Shown here piece after piece: positions 24,237 through 35,818 of a stretch of 64,000 nucleotides of DNA (position 1 is the stretch's first letter; every line of letters starts with the position of its first letter). The notes under the pieces were generated by a model, which had not been told where the DNA came from, made no database searches, and saw nothing but the letters and a program-made list of their open reading frames with translations. The position numbers were made by a program, and so were the translations under genes. This DNA is from Ceratopteris richardii (Eukaryota; Streptophyta; Polypodiopsida; Polypodiales; Pteridaceae). The stretch spans positions 24,158,772-24,222,771 of the forward strand of contig CM035444.1 in assembly GCA_020310875.1 (NCBI GenBank), written 5' to 3'.

Positions 24237-24426
24237 TGAAGGGCTTTAGTGTGCAGAACAAGAGGAGGAAAGAGGAGATGGAGGGAGAGAAAAGAGAGGA
24301 AGGGACGCGCGGACGTGCGTGGGAGCCTCGAAACCCACATAATGATCTCTCTTGAGGCAATGCTCTATATATGATGTATATATATGAATATGGGGGTAAG
24401 GTCACATAACCCTTACATCCCCAACA
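24237..24426 (-). repeat. 5' LTR of the miniature element
   Basis: 190 bp with the same ends as its partner. The primer-binding site abuts it at 24236. An AT-rich stretch with repeated TATA (plus-strand 24365-24385) is a possible promoter core. Confidence 0.93.
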
Positions 24427-24431
24427 CTTCC

Positions 24432-25145
24432 ATGGCAATGGCAAAGAGAAGGGGAGCCAACAGGCACCCTTGTGTAATCGATCTTTTTAGTTTGATCACC
24501 TTCGAAAGTTGGCCATTAACATTAATTTGAGTCGACGCATTTCCCAGAAGGGTCGAGATCATCTTGGTGAATTTCTGACTGCATCCAAGATCTTTAAGTG
24601 ATTGCAGAATATAGTCCCATTCTAGCCTATCATAAGCTTTGTCAAAGTCGATCTTGAGGAAAACCACATCTTGTCTTGACTCATTTGTGAAGTCGAGACA
24701 TTCCCAAATATCTATAATGGCTTCCAATATTGACTTTCCTTTGACGAAACCTTTTGGGTCCTCGCTTAACCACGCTCTCAGATGGCTGGAAATTTTGTTG
24801 GCTATGACTTTGGCAATGATCTTATATCCCGTTTGAAGCATTGTAATCGGATGCCAATTCTCAATTCTGTTCTTTTCCCCTTTTTTGTGGATTAACTTGA
24901 TGATTCCATTGTTGAGACAAGTCGGAAGTGCACCAAACTCGAGCGCCTCTTGCCAAACCAAATGAAGAGGGGTGGCAATAACCAACTTGAAGGACTTAAA
25001 GAACTCATTAGTGAGCCCATCCAGCCTCGGGCTTTTCCCGCTAGGAAGGGCATCAATGACTTCAATGATTCCTTCTTTCAAGATAGGGGCATCAAGCAGG
25101 GAATGAAGGTTGTGTGGGATCCTATGAGAGGATACCCTAGAGATG
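24432..25145 (-). pseudogene. LINE ORF2 reverse transcriptase, N-terminal half
   Basis: A 222-residue open frame starting at 25081 carries the RT fingers/palm blocks: LPSGKSPRLDGLTNEFFK, NWHPITMLQTGYKIIAKVIA, GFVKGKSILEAIIDIWE, VVFLKIDFDKAYDRLEW and SITQGCLLAPLLFAIAME. These are the plant LINE RT motifs 1 to 4. It is broken after AME by the miniature element at 24431, and the FVDD box continues on the other side of that insertion. The purpose in an active element is target-primed reverse transcription. Confidence 0.9.
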
Positions 25146-25149
25146 GTTC

Positions 25150-26169
25150 TGTTAAACGATAATACTTCTATCCAACTTTCGGAAGAGTATTATCGGGTCC
25201 TCGGGTTCTTGGGAGTGGTAGGGGTCTGTTAGACAGAGGCCCTGTACTATTTTCCCAATTCTTCACACAATCATAAATACCCCATCACGTCTTAGCACAG
25301 TGGGTGAGTCTGAATACTGACCAGTCTTCGGCACGGTGAATATTAGGACTTTTAGACTGAATCTGCTATGGTAATGGAGCAGAGGTCCTGTTGTGACTTA
25401 TAAATAATAGAATACGCACTTTTCAGTAATTGAATACTACTCAATATGACGATTCCATGTGACAGGTAAGTACACCGAACAATAATACACAGACAACTAT
25501 AATCGGGATTACGCCAAACTTATCGTATACTGACTCAAGTCACAAATTCCTACCGCAATTGACAAACTTACCAATACTTCTGTTCACATACAGATCTTTA
25601 CCGAATTCTCAGTGAACGCAGACTATTGTATCGAATCTGGTCACTTAACCGAAAAGATACTAAATGTAGATGATTAACTTTGACCTTACACAGTCTCTCG
25701 CAGGATGACAAACATACTATTTCACGACAGAAAAGATCCAGAATCGTATATAACTGATCATCAAACAAGCTCACAACACAAGACTACCGAATGGAAATCG
25801 GTTCAACAAGGAGAATAGCAGAATAGTTAGATATGAATTGAATAGAACAGAACTCAATGTACTCATCAATATCTCATACATAGTTTCAAAATATGATGCT
25901 CGCAATCTCCCAAATTGATTCAATATAACAGATAGACAGAATACAATACGATACTTGCAATTTCCAAACACTTCAGTTCGAGATGTGATCAACCCTACTC
26001 GCTACAATGCCCAACAGAACAGAGACTCCTTCCGAAAAAACTACTACTACTCATCTTTACCGCTTTCCTTTATGCGCTTTAAATAGAAATCTGCTACAAT
26101 GTTTCCGCGAATCCACTTTTTACGACACCTGTCCGGGTTCATCCGTCCTGGTTCGGCGGCCCTCTAACA
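25150..26169 (-). repeat. 1.02-kb solo LTR in the LINE
   Basis: The insert starts TGTTAAACG and ends CCTCTAACA on the plus strand (minus strand TGTTAGAGGG...TTTAACA), so it has paired LTR ends. GTTC flanks both sides (25146-25149 and 26170-26173). Taking out the insert with one GTTC joins the LINE frame as DYMGTISRVSSHRIP without a break, which supports the ends. No coding capacity or PBS is seen, so it is read as a solo LTR left by LTR-LTR recombination. Orientation is uncertain. Confidence 0.75.
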
Positions 26170-26173
26170 GTTC

Positions 26174-26866
26174 CCATGTAGTCTCGTCTATGAGGGGAGA
26201 GGGGATTCAAGATCCCTAGGAGTCTCATAAAATGTTCTTCAATGATTCTGAAATTTTCTTCTTTCGTATTGCATACATCGCCATTCGAGTCTAGCAATAG
26301 GGGGATCGATTCTCTGTTTTGTTTCCTTTTAAGAATGTTGCACATCTCTTTGGTGGGCTTGTCGGCTTTGCCAATCCACCACTCCTTAAAGAATACTTGC
26401 AAATTTTTCCTTGTTTTTCTTCCTCATATCTCAACAACACTCTGATTCTTCGTAGACCCTTTTGGGATTGAGTTTTTCCTTTTTTCACTTCCTCCTCAAC
26501 TCTCCAGAGTCTATGATAAAGAGCTTCTCTACGAGCACACCAAACAGTCTGGAGCATCTTCTTGGTTCTTATCATGATCTGTCGTTACTTGTCGATCGCA
26601 CATCTCCAGCTCTTCGCTGGGGACGAGCAGGAGGCAAAAGCCCCCTTCCACACTTCAGCAATTTCTTGATGGATGGAGGGGAGGGAGAACGAAGTCAAGT
26701 AGGCATGAAACCAAGGAGCCTTACGGGTTTTGGTGAGAGGTTGAAATGAGATAATGATCGGATAGTGATCAGAAATAGCGAGATTAGTGCATTGCGAAAG
26801 GGAAGGACAACCCCACTTATGAATACTGCTCTGAGCAATGTAGCTTCTTTTTGTGGGTAGTATGAA
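26174..26866 (-). pseudogene. LINE ORF2: end of endonuclease and linker to RT
   Basis: Near 26780 the minus strand reads NLAISDHYPIIISF, the conserved SDH motif that ends the APE-type endonuclease. It is preceded by SSIHKWGCPSLSQCT. KTRKAPWFHAYL and WRVEEEVKKGKTQSQK follow, then FKEWWIGKADKPTKEMC, LLLDSNGDVCNTKEEN and RIIEEHFMRLLGIL, typical of the linker before RT. The endonuclease N-terminus is missing beyond 26866. Confidence 0.75.
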
Positions 26867-26868
26867 TG

Positions 26869-28505
26869 CATGTGGGTCATGATGTATGAATGAATAGAAA
26901 CTTTTTCACTCAATCTCAATGGATCATCCTGCTGGTTCAATGCAAGACTGTGGAGCCTTCTCATACATAGAAAGAGATAGAAGGAGACATGTAAAAACAT
27001 ATAAGAGACTAAGAGACATGAATTAGAAGATATTGTAATTACATACATATACATGAATGTTGTGATACATCAAGCTAAGCATTCTACTGGTCAAAGGTGG
27101 TCCGCATGATCCTCTCACCATGACAGTTCAACCGAATGTCACACGTAAGAGGATAGGTTCCACTTCATTGACCCTATGTCTTTCTAAGATCGTAATGTGT
27201 TTCTAAAGAAATCTAAGACTCATAAAACCAACTCTAACTCACTCACACGCTCCACTGAGGGTGAGCAAAGAAAGAGAAATTGGTTTTATGAGCCTATCCT
27301 AGATTGGAAGTCTAAATTGAAATTGATTCTAGGAACTATGCTCTTACTAGCCCACCCTGGATCCTCACATGCTCAACTGAGGATGATCGTCTCAAGGAAA
27401 CCATGTGCTAGCAAGGGCCCTATGGATGCCTAACAATGATGCTCTATGAGTTTGGAGGGAGGTTTTTATAGTTTTTTGAATGAATTTGTGCCCTTGGATC
27501 TAGAGAAATCAATGCTCAACCCTAAGATCAGCTTCTTTTGATTACAACCATTGGATTTATCAAATGGATGGCTAAGATTGGTTCTTTATATGATATCTAG
27601 GGCAAAGGGGGGGAAATTAGGCACATTCATTCTCCACCATTGGATCTGAGGTTGATTTGGACCGTTGGATCAATGCTGACATGAACTTGGATAAGATAAG
27701 CTGCTATTTTTGGACAAACTTTACATTATTGATCTTTGACCATCAAAAAAGTCTTATCCGATGAAAAAAACTTGTGGATCCTCCTTGCTTTATGCATTAG
27801 TGCATCTTCACCCTTGAATGTGAGCTCATCTTGATCGTACAACATGGTTCAATCATTGTCTGCCATGTGGAAGCCCTTCAAGCCTTCAATTTTCTTATTT
27901 TAGGAAACTACAATGACCTTGAAAACTAGATTTTCTGCTCTTTGACCCTTAAAATATCCTTTGATGAAGATGAAAATTTTTAGGGCTATGTATTGAAAGG
28001 TCTCCTTTAGGAATATGCAGAAAAAACTCCCATTTGAACCTCCCTTATATAAGTTTGACTACATTTGGAAGTTTTCAAGGTGGCATTAAGGTGTCTAGGA
28101 AGCTCTGATAGCCTTGAAAATTTGTAATAATATGTAGCCACACATGATCTTTATACATGTCAAACCATGTGGCTAATAAAAATTCCTATACAAGATTTTG
28201 TAGGGTCTAAGTGGAAAAATTATATTTTTTACAAAATGCACATGGCATATCAATGTGCTAAAAAATCCATTTACATGTGAAATTCTGGCTATAGACTTCC
28301 TTTGATAGGCTTCACAAGTATATGAATTTTCATGTGATTTGGAGACATTGAAATTTTTGCCCTAATTTCCAAAATTTGAGCAGCTTTGATCGCTACCCTG
28401 GATTTGCTTGATTTCTTTCAAAGTTTGCATGTGAACTCCCTTTGACATCCTTGATGCACCTTGGACTTCTTAGGGAATTCTGGCTACCTTCATCGAACAT
28501 GTTTC
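26869..28505. other. unassigned 1.6 kb between LINE ORF1 and endonuclease
   Basis: No coding signal is recognised. A 13-bp inverted repeat (CTCATAAAACCAA near 27211 and its complement near 27283) and several long non-coding AT-rich stretches are present. The sequence ATGAATG occurs near both ends (26862-26868 and 28518-28524) but the ends do not look like LTRs. It could be an insertion, or filler at a deletion. Confidence 0.4.
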
Positions 28506-29060
28506 CTATAGGCCTTCATGAATGAGAGAGGAGAGTAAATCTCGATGACATCGTTTCCAGAATAGTAGATCCAATGATGGAACTTCCACTATCCATATTG
28601 TCTTCGTTATTATGGTAAATCCATCTTCTTTGCTAGTAGTGTAGCCCTCCTGATTGGTTTCTTTGTTGGCAGGGATCTCTAAGGCTTTGTTGTTGGTGTC
28701 CACCTCGAAATGGTTCCTATCTGGGTAATCAAGCTCATTAATCTCCTTTTCTAGATTGCAATACAAGTTGTTTGGGAGGGTATCTAGAATGTGGCTTCTC
28801 TTAGAAGTGGCCCTAGGACTTCTTTTCCTTCTTCTTCTGACTTCCGTGAACCCATCTGAGTCGGTTTCTGGGTTTTAGGGGCCTTTAACTTCCTCTTCGT
28901 TCATTGGGCGATTCAGTGTCCCATTGTTGTCTTGAGTCATTTTGGTTGCTTCTTGTATTTGTTTGCTTTTTTGTCTCAATGGGCAATCCTTGATCCTATG
29001 GCCTTGTTGGATACAACAAAAGCACGCTTTAGGTAGTTTTTATAATTAACCTAAATAGGT
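28506..29060 (-). pseudogene. LINE ORF1 (gag-like) C-terminal part with CCHC knuckle
   Basis: At about 29025-28980 the minus strand encodes CFCCIQQGHRIKDC, a perfect CX2CX4HX4C zinc knuckle followed by basic residues (PLRQKSK). After an in-frame stop come a charged stretch (SDGFTEVRRRRKRSPRA) and an acidic 86-residue open frame to 28506. This is the layout of plant LINE ORF1, an RNA-binding chaperone. Orientation and distance fit the LINE ORF2 to its left. That both belong to one insertion is inference. Confidence 0.65.
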
Positions 29061-29240
29061 ATCTTTTGTAGATCCCTCAGAGCCTCTGGTCGCTCTTGTG
29101 GTATTTCTAGTATAAGAAAGCTATTGATGTCTATCACTTGCTGGCTAGGTCCTATGTGAGAGCTAGTGCTTGCAGCTTCGGCCATATTGGTAGCAGACGT
29201 AGTCAATGTTTGAGGGTCTACTAGAAGAAAAAAATCACAT

Positions 29241-30197
29241 TAGTATTGCACTAGATGAGGCATTCTTCCCTTTACAATACCAATATGATATCTGTGATGG
29301 TTATTGAATTAGTAAGTGTGATGTGTAGTGTGAATGTGGGTGAACATTAGCTAGGTTAATGGATGATCCTAGATGCATACTTGGGATGTGCAATGTACTC
29401 AAGATGCATCTACCTTCATGCAGGGAGATTTACACAGTGGGATCAAGGGATTTCTTACATGTCTTGACTCTCCATACTTCCCTTATGGGATTAAAAATCT
29501 TGTGTGTGGTTATCTTTGAGGGTTTCATAAATGATTCTACCTAGATTTAGGACTTTTTAGGTACCCATTTCCAAGTAATGCTAGGTTTGATTTTACTTGA
29601 ACATGTGTTGACAATAGCTTTTATTATTGATTTTTGTGGGTTGGGTGTAGGTGAGAACTGATTCAGCCCTAAAAGTTTATGTGTGGCTATCTAAGCTTGA
29701 AAGCAAGTCTTAGGCACCCATATCTGACTCAGATTGTGGTCAACCTTCATCAATAGCTTAGGTATCCAAATGCAGAACACACATTGAGAGTGATATCTTG
29801 ATGATACATTCCTTGGTCACCTTGATTTTGACATTTGTTTCATGAGTGTTGGTGGTGCTAGCAAGGGAGCATGTGGGTGCTCACTCTTGCACCTCCAGGT
29901 GTGCTTTACATCATGAGTTGGTTGCCTTTGAGCTCTCTTCTGTTTTTGGGATTCCATAGTCTTCACTGGTTGCTTCACATGTTTCCATGCTTCAGTTATC
30001 ATGACAATTGATATCTTTGGAAAAGAAGGGAGTTTTGTTATCTCTTCTGCTCGTTCTTCAAGAGCTACATCCTTATGCATCATAGAGCTTTCGACAAGAA
30101 CATCATCTTTATTTTCATGATTAACCATGGAAGGACTAGAAGTTGGTGCCATTCCTAGATCAGTGATTGTGTAGCTTTCTAATTTTATGTAAAATAT
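29241..30197. other. no recognised gene; one 111-residue minus-strand frame
   Basis: The open frame 30152-29817 (minus) is rich in Lys, Glu, Pro and His, begins MAPTSSPSM and shows no known domain. It ends 46 bp before the copia insertion site, so it may be a piece of an older element, perhaps LINE ORF1. The rest of this stretch has no feature I can support. Confidence 0.3.
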
Positions 30198-31386
30198 TGT
30201 TGATTCGTGACAAAAGCTTGTTCACTAACAAGACTGCGGAAAATTGCCACGCCTCTACTAGAACTAAGCTAGAGTGATATTAGAACACCTCTATAACCAT
30301 CAGTAGCTTAGCAACCTTCTGAAACTGAAAACTTTATAACTGTATTCTGAAAAATAACTTTACTGAAAGCGTCACGTTTCCTTCAAGCTTTAATTATGAA
30401 CTGATTTACTTCAAACTTTTCACTATTGTGTTTGCTTACAGCTAGACAATCTTTCCGTTACTTAACTGTGCAAAAAAACTGTATTTTGAACTCACCAAAA
30501 TTTCACCGGAACTTCACCAAACTGTCACCGGAATATCACTGTAATCTTACTGGAATCTTACCGGAATCAACTGCAATTTTGTTTGTAGCTACTTCAAATA
30601 ATTGTAGATGAAGTAAGGAAGTAATACCTGAGCTTCCTTGAGTAAATGAACTCTTTATGAAGTTTAAGAAAAAACTTCACCAGTTCAGGATGCCTTTTTA
30701 CGGTCAGACTTTGTACTGTGTACATGTCCCGTTTCACAAAACTCTTTTGATCAATTTGTAGTTCAGACTCCTAGCTTCAAGATGAGCTATCTCTCATAAA
30801 AATCTTTACACTGTGTTACGAGATCTAACTCTCAAAAGTACCGGAAAAATGTTTACTGAGAAAAACTGTAACTGTTAACTAACTTTCACAGTAACATGAA
30901 ATTACTCAAATTTCTTCACATACGAAGAATACGCTCAATCTTCCACATGAACATGTGTTTTCTATTAGAGAAGATGTGTACAAAATAGCTTGGCCTCACT
31001 TTGCTCGTAGCTATGGAAAACTCTCCTACTCTGAGTAATTATTCCTTACCATCTCTCTCAGATGAATACCCGACAGTTCAGGTTTTACTATTCATCTTTA
31101 CATACGCAATCTTTGGCGTCTTCTATATCACTATCCTCATTATCTATATGCGCTCTTCTATCTCTTCTCTTCTCACCTATCTATTCCGGTTCTATGCTCT
31201 CTCTTATATACATTTTGATCCGAGATTCAAACTCGTAATTCTGGAAGTTTCTACACCTTATATTACAGGTGTGAATTTGTCCCTTCACTAAGGCTTGATT
31301 TTCTGAATGTTTTGTTTCTGCTTCTCTTTGTCTTTCTTCGTCTTTATGTCTGTCTGTATGTCAAATTTGTGAGTGATTCTTCAACA
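30198..31386 (-). repeat. 3' LTR of the full-length copia
   Basis: 1,189 bp with TG...CA ends, TGTTGAAGAATC at 31386 on the minus strand. It contains a 96-codon open frame on the plus strand (31001-31291), antisense to the element, with two hydrophobic segments. The same frame is kept in the other LTR. Confidence 0.95.
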
Positions 31387-31423
31387 GCTCCCCCTCAATC
31401 ACTAATTTGCATTCTCTGATCTT

Positions 31424-34400
31424 TCATATATTCTTCTTTTCTTTTATACCTGCCATTTCTTTGAATCTGCTTGTCTTTACTCCATCCAAGCTCTTTGTTA
31501 GAATATCTGCAATCTGATCTTTTGTAGATGTGTATACTATTTCAATCTCTTTCTCCATTACCTTTTCCCTCAGGAAATGATATTGAATCTCTATGTGTTT
31601 TGTTCTTGCATGAAATACTGGATTTGCTGCAAGATACAATGAGCTCATATTATCTCCATGTATGATAGGTATACCTTGATCAATACCCATGCTTTTGAAC
31701 AAGGTCTGCATCCATATCACTTCTTTCACTGCTTCCACAAGTCCTTTATATTCTGCTTCTGTTGACGATAAAGCCACTGTGTGTTGCTTCTTTGAACACC
31801 AGCTTACAAGCTTATCTCCTAGGTATATCATATACCCATGTGTTGACCTTCTGTCATCTTGACTTCCTGCTCAGTCTGAGTCACTGTATGCTCTCAGCTT
31901 TATATCTGACATATAAGGATAATATAATCCTTCCTTTATAGTTCTTTTGATATATCTAAGAACTCTTTGTCCTGCAACCCAATGTTGATCCTTCGGACAA
32001 TGCATAAACTGTGAGAGAACTCCCACTGCATAATTGAGATCCCATCTTGTTAGCGTAGCATAAATTAAGCTTCCCACTAATGAATGATACTTCCTCATAT
32101 CTTTAAACTCTGCACCACCATATTTGCTGAGTTTATGATTTACTTCAAGCGGTGTTGAAGCTTCTCTACAATTCTCCATGTTAAACTTCTTCAGTAAGTT
32201 TAGGAGATACCTTTCTTGTGAAACATATATACCATGATCTGTATATGTAACTTCCATTCCAAGAAAATATGATAATTTTCCTAGATCACTGATCTTGAAC
32301 TCTTTTTCAAGCAATCTCTTTACCTCTTTGATTCCTTCATCTAAGGTTCCTGTGATTATTATGTCATCTACATAAATACAAATGTAGATCATACCTTCAT
32401 CTGTTCTCTTAACGAGTAGACTTGCATCTGCCTTTGAACTTTGGTATCCAAGGTCATTGAGATACTTCACAAGTTTGTAATTCCAAGCTCTTGGATCTTG
32501 CTTCAATCCATAGAGAGCTCTTCTTAATCTGCAAACATGATCTGGGTAACTGGAACTTACAAACCCTTCAGGTTGTTCCATGTAAACTTCATCTAATATA
32601 TATCCATTCAAAAATGCATTCTTTATATCCAACTGACTTAGCTTTCATCCTTTTGATGCAGCTATAGCAATCAATGTCCTTATGGTTGACATCTTTGCCA
32701 CCGGACTAAACGTCTCATCATAATTTATGCCATGTGTCTGAGCATAGCCTTTGACCACCAGTCTAGCTTTGTATCTGGCTATCCTTCCATCTGCAAGTTT
32801 TTTAACTTTGTAAACCCATTTATTTCCAATCACTTTCTTACCATTTGGTTTTGGAACAAGTTCCCAAGTCTTGTTCTCTTCTAGCGCATTGAACTCCTCC
32901 TTCATTGCTTCTTCCCATTGTTTCTTACCTTTTGCTTCACTGTAATTATGAGGTTCTTTATCTTCCTTTACTAAGTAAGAAAATTTTTTCTGAGTCAAAT
33001 AAGAAGTGTCATAGGAATACCTTGTTGGTTGTTTCCTTACTCTCTTTGACCTTCTTAGCTCATATTCTTCATGTGTATCTAAATACACATCTTCAACAAA
33101 TCTTGGTTCATCTTCGTTTCTCATACCTGATCCAATCCTAGACGTACTTGCCTGCATATGATCTTCATCTCCATTCACCTGCATATGTGATTTTCCTTTT
33201 TCTTTCCTTCTTATCTCTTCTTCAAGTGTTTCGACACTATGCTCTTTATCTGTATACCAACTCTTTCCTTCATCAAATGTCACATCTCTGGAAACAGTAA
33301 ACTGTTTGGTTAAAGGACTCCATAACCTATAACCCATCTTTTTTTCATCATATCCGATGAACACGTATTTTTCAGCTTTTGGTTCAAGCTTATGTCTGAA
33401 TTGTGATGGTACATAAGCATAAGCAACTGATCCAAACACTTTACAATGATCAAGTGTTGGTTTCTTACCCCACCAAGCTTCATAAGGGGTCATTCCATTC
33501 AAAACTGTACATGGTAATCTATTTACCAGATATATAGCTGTATTTACAGCCTCAACCCAAAGATAATTTGGACAATTCTTCTCCTTTAGCATTGCTCTTG
33601 CAAACTCAACTAGAGTTCGATTTCTTCTTTCTGCTACTCCATTTTGTTGCGGTGTATACCTGCAAGTTATTTCTCTTTTGATACCTGCATTCCACAAATA
33701 ATCATTGAACTCTCGAGAAAAATATTCTCCTCCTCCATCAGACCTTAGTCTTTTGAGTTTATGTCCTGTAAGTCTTTCAGCATATGCATGAAAATGCCTG
33801 AAAGCTTCAAATACTTCTGACTTCTCTTTCAAAACATAAAGAGTTATCCATCTTGTTGCATCATCAATAAGAAGAACATAATACCTTGAGCCGCTGATAG
33901 ATCCTTCTTTTGTTGGTCCCCATACATCTGTATGTATGAGTTCTAACACATCATCGTGTTTGTACCCTTTCTTCTGAAATGGTAACCTATGGGCTTTTCC
34001 CATCTCACAGGCTTCACATTTGTGAATCATATGTTGATTCTTCATATTTGGTAATCCGCTCACGGATTGTTTCTCCACCATAGTTTTGATTCCCGTTTCA
34101 TTAAAATGTCCTGACCTCTTATGCCAGAGGTCTAACTCTATAAATACCTCATCACCATGTGTGATCAAGGCTTGACCAACATTCCCTTGTACTTTAAGAG
34201 TAAAAAGTCTATCTTCCTTTTTACCATGGACAATCTGATTGTATCCATTCTCTGGATCTTCAACAAATACTCCATTTGTAAACCTGACTTGAAAACCTTT
34301 TTCTATTATCTGACCCACACTGATCAGATTTTTCGAGATTGTTGGAACATACAAAACATTCGTTAGTAGGTCAGCTCCATTCTTACACTTTACCTTTCCA

Positions 34401-34429
34401 ATTGACCTTACATTATGTTGTGTTATCAC
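31424..34429 (-). pseudogene. copia pol: protease end, integrase, RT, RNase H
   Basis: Three collinear open frames (34429-32645, 32632-31871, 31831-31424) are separated only by stop codons. The first holds the pre-integrase HHCC finger (HKRSGHF, HKCEACEMG), the integrase catalytic Asp, Asp and Glu (HTDVWGPT, LRSDGGGEYF, NGVAERRNRTL) and the RT fingers (WVYKVKKLADGRIARYKARL). The second holds the palm (DIKNAFLNGYILDEVYM, LYGLKQDPRAW, YVDDIIITG) and thumb. The third holds RNase H ([41 protein letters not shown]). Both separating stops fall at positions normally Trp. Confidence 0.92.
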
Positions 34430-34433
34430 CTGT

Positions 34434-35590
34434 CTATACTGTATGATTTGAAATACCTCCTTTAAGTTCTGATAACAATTCTATATTTCCTGACAAATGA
34501 TTTGAACAACCAAAGTCAATATAGAATACCCTGAGGTCTTCGTTTTCTGTCACACTTATCGAGTTCATCATCAACATTGTATGACTGTCATTCTGCGTAT
34601 CATTTGCATAATTGTAGTAGGTAGTGTTGTGAGACTGATTCTGTCCCCAACTTCTTGCTCCACCTCTACCATATCCGCCTCTTTGGCTTTGTCTACCTCT
34701 TTGATATCTTCCGCTTCTGCCTCTACTGTTATTGTTCTGATTCTGACTTGATCCTTGAGAATTATGCCAGCAATCATAAGCCAAATGATTGGTTAATCCG
34801 CAGATCCAACAAGCCTTCTTGTTGTTAGTATGATTACCTCTTCCTTTACCTCTTTTTCTGACGTTACCTCTTCCTCTTGCATAATTTGCTTGAGCAGTCA
34901 CTTCTTCTTCATCTTTTTCTTTACCTTTATCACCTTTCTTCTTATTCTTTGCATACATAGCCGAACTATGACCTTTATCTCCATCTGTCTTCAAATCTTG
35001 CTCAAACGTTAACATTAGTCCAAGCAACTGATTTAAATCTGGTACAAAATGATTTAAAGAAAGTTCAATTGAGAGTACGAAAGGTTTCCACCTTTCATCT
35101 CCTCTCAAACATGCAAGCACTTGCGCTATTGACCTGTGGTCTTTGATATCTTCATTAATCGATCCAAGACTGTCCGCCAAGTCTTTCATCTTAGTGACAT
35201 AATCACTAATGCTTTGACTTTGCTTTTTCTTGAACGTTGTAAACTCTGACCATAAGCTAGCCTTCCTAGCTTTCATCGCATTTTGGAAATGATCTTCCAA
35301 TGCACTCCATATGTCTTTCGCTTTCTCCAGACCTCTAATATGCGATAGTAGATGATCTGTAACAGTATTGTAGATATAAGCTCTTGTCGTTGCATCTTTC
35401 TTCTGCCACAGCTTCAAGGCTTCTAACTCTTCTTTCTTCAGTTGACTGTCATCTTCGAAATTCGGCTTCTTTTCTTCTCATGTCACATATATCATTAAGT
35501 CCTTACTCATAAGTAAGGCTTCCATGCGCATTACCTATGCAGGATAATTATCTCTGTCCAATTTGTCAATAGAGATATGATCTACCATAA
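34434..35590 (-). pseudogene. copia gag with CCHC knuckle and start of protease
   Basis: The main open frame (35417-34434, 327 codons) has UBN2-type gag helices (YNTVTDHLLSHIRGLEKAK, VTKMKDLADSLGSINEDIK), a Lys/Glu-rich linker, and a zinc knuckle CWICGLTNHLAYDC. An Arg/Gly/Gln-rich tail and the protease start IDFGCSNHLSG follow. Upstream, two stops split off the true N-terminus: YPA-stop-VMRMEALL near 35546 and VT-stop-EEKKP near 35477. The protease motif has Phe where Ser/Thr is needed (DFG). A frame change at about 34432 separates this from the rest of pol. Confidence 0.9.
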
Positions 35591-35818
35591 TCTTCTTATT
35601 TCTGTTACATCCGGTGAGTGTAATGTTAAAAGGTTTTACCTTTTACAAACCTTTACCCTTGAGAATTACTTCTGAACGTTTCTTGACGTCGTTTGTTGTT
35701 GATCATCTCAGCTTTCACCTTTCTTGTGAAAGTTCTTCGAATTCTCTTATATCTTTACTTCCGTTTCTACTTCTGTGAAACCTTTTCTGCTCTTCAGAAC
35801 CTTTCGCTCTGATACCAC

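Larger units (their letters stand above)
22954..24426 (-). mobile_element. 1.47-kb miniature copia-like LTR element with TSD CTTCC
   Basis: Two near-identical direct repeats of about 190 bp (22954-23142 and 24237-24426) with TG...CA ends bound a 1.09-kb interior. The host LINE sequence CTTCC is duplicated on both sides (22949-22953 and 24427-24431). On the minus strand the right-hand copy is followed by TTGGTATCAGAGC (24236-24224), a copia initiator-Met primer site, and the left copy is preceded by the purine tract AAGTGGGAGAT. All the cis signals are present, but the interior encodes no complete pol. Removing the element with one TSD restores the LINE RT frame (FAIAMEAGNIIG). This is a non-autonomous element. 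Confidence 0.93.
21105..29240 (-). mobile_element. LINE (non-LTR retrotransposon), multiply interrupted
   Basis: Minus-strand pieces line up in LINE order: ORF1 with a CCHC knuckle (about 29060-28506), the end of an APE endonuclease (about 26866-26750), RT (split over 26575-26174, 25145-24432 and 22953-22200) and the RNase H/zinc region at the 3' end (to about 21180). Two insertions with target-site duplications interrupt ORF2. A stretch of about 1.6 kb between ORF1 and the endonuclease is unrelated or deleted sequence. The 3' end lies near 21105, with no clear poly(A). Confidence 0.75.

Noticed and set aside
26862..28524. ATGAATG pair as the target duplication of an inserted element
   Set aside because: The repeat is short and AT-rich, and the sequences just inside it have neither LTR ends nor inverted repeats. 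Kept only as a weak hint.
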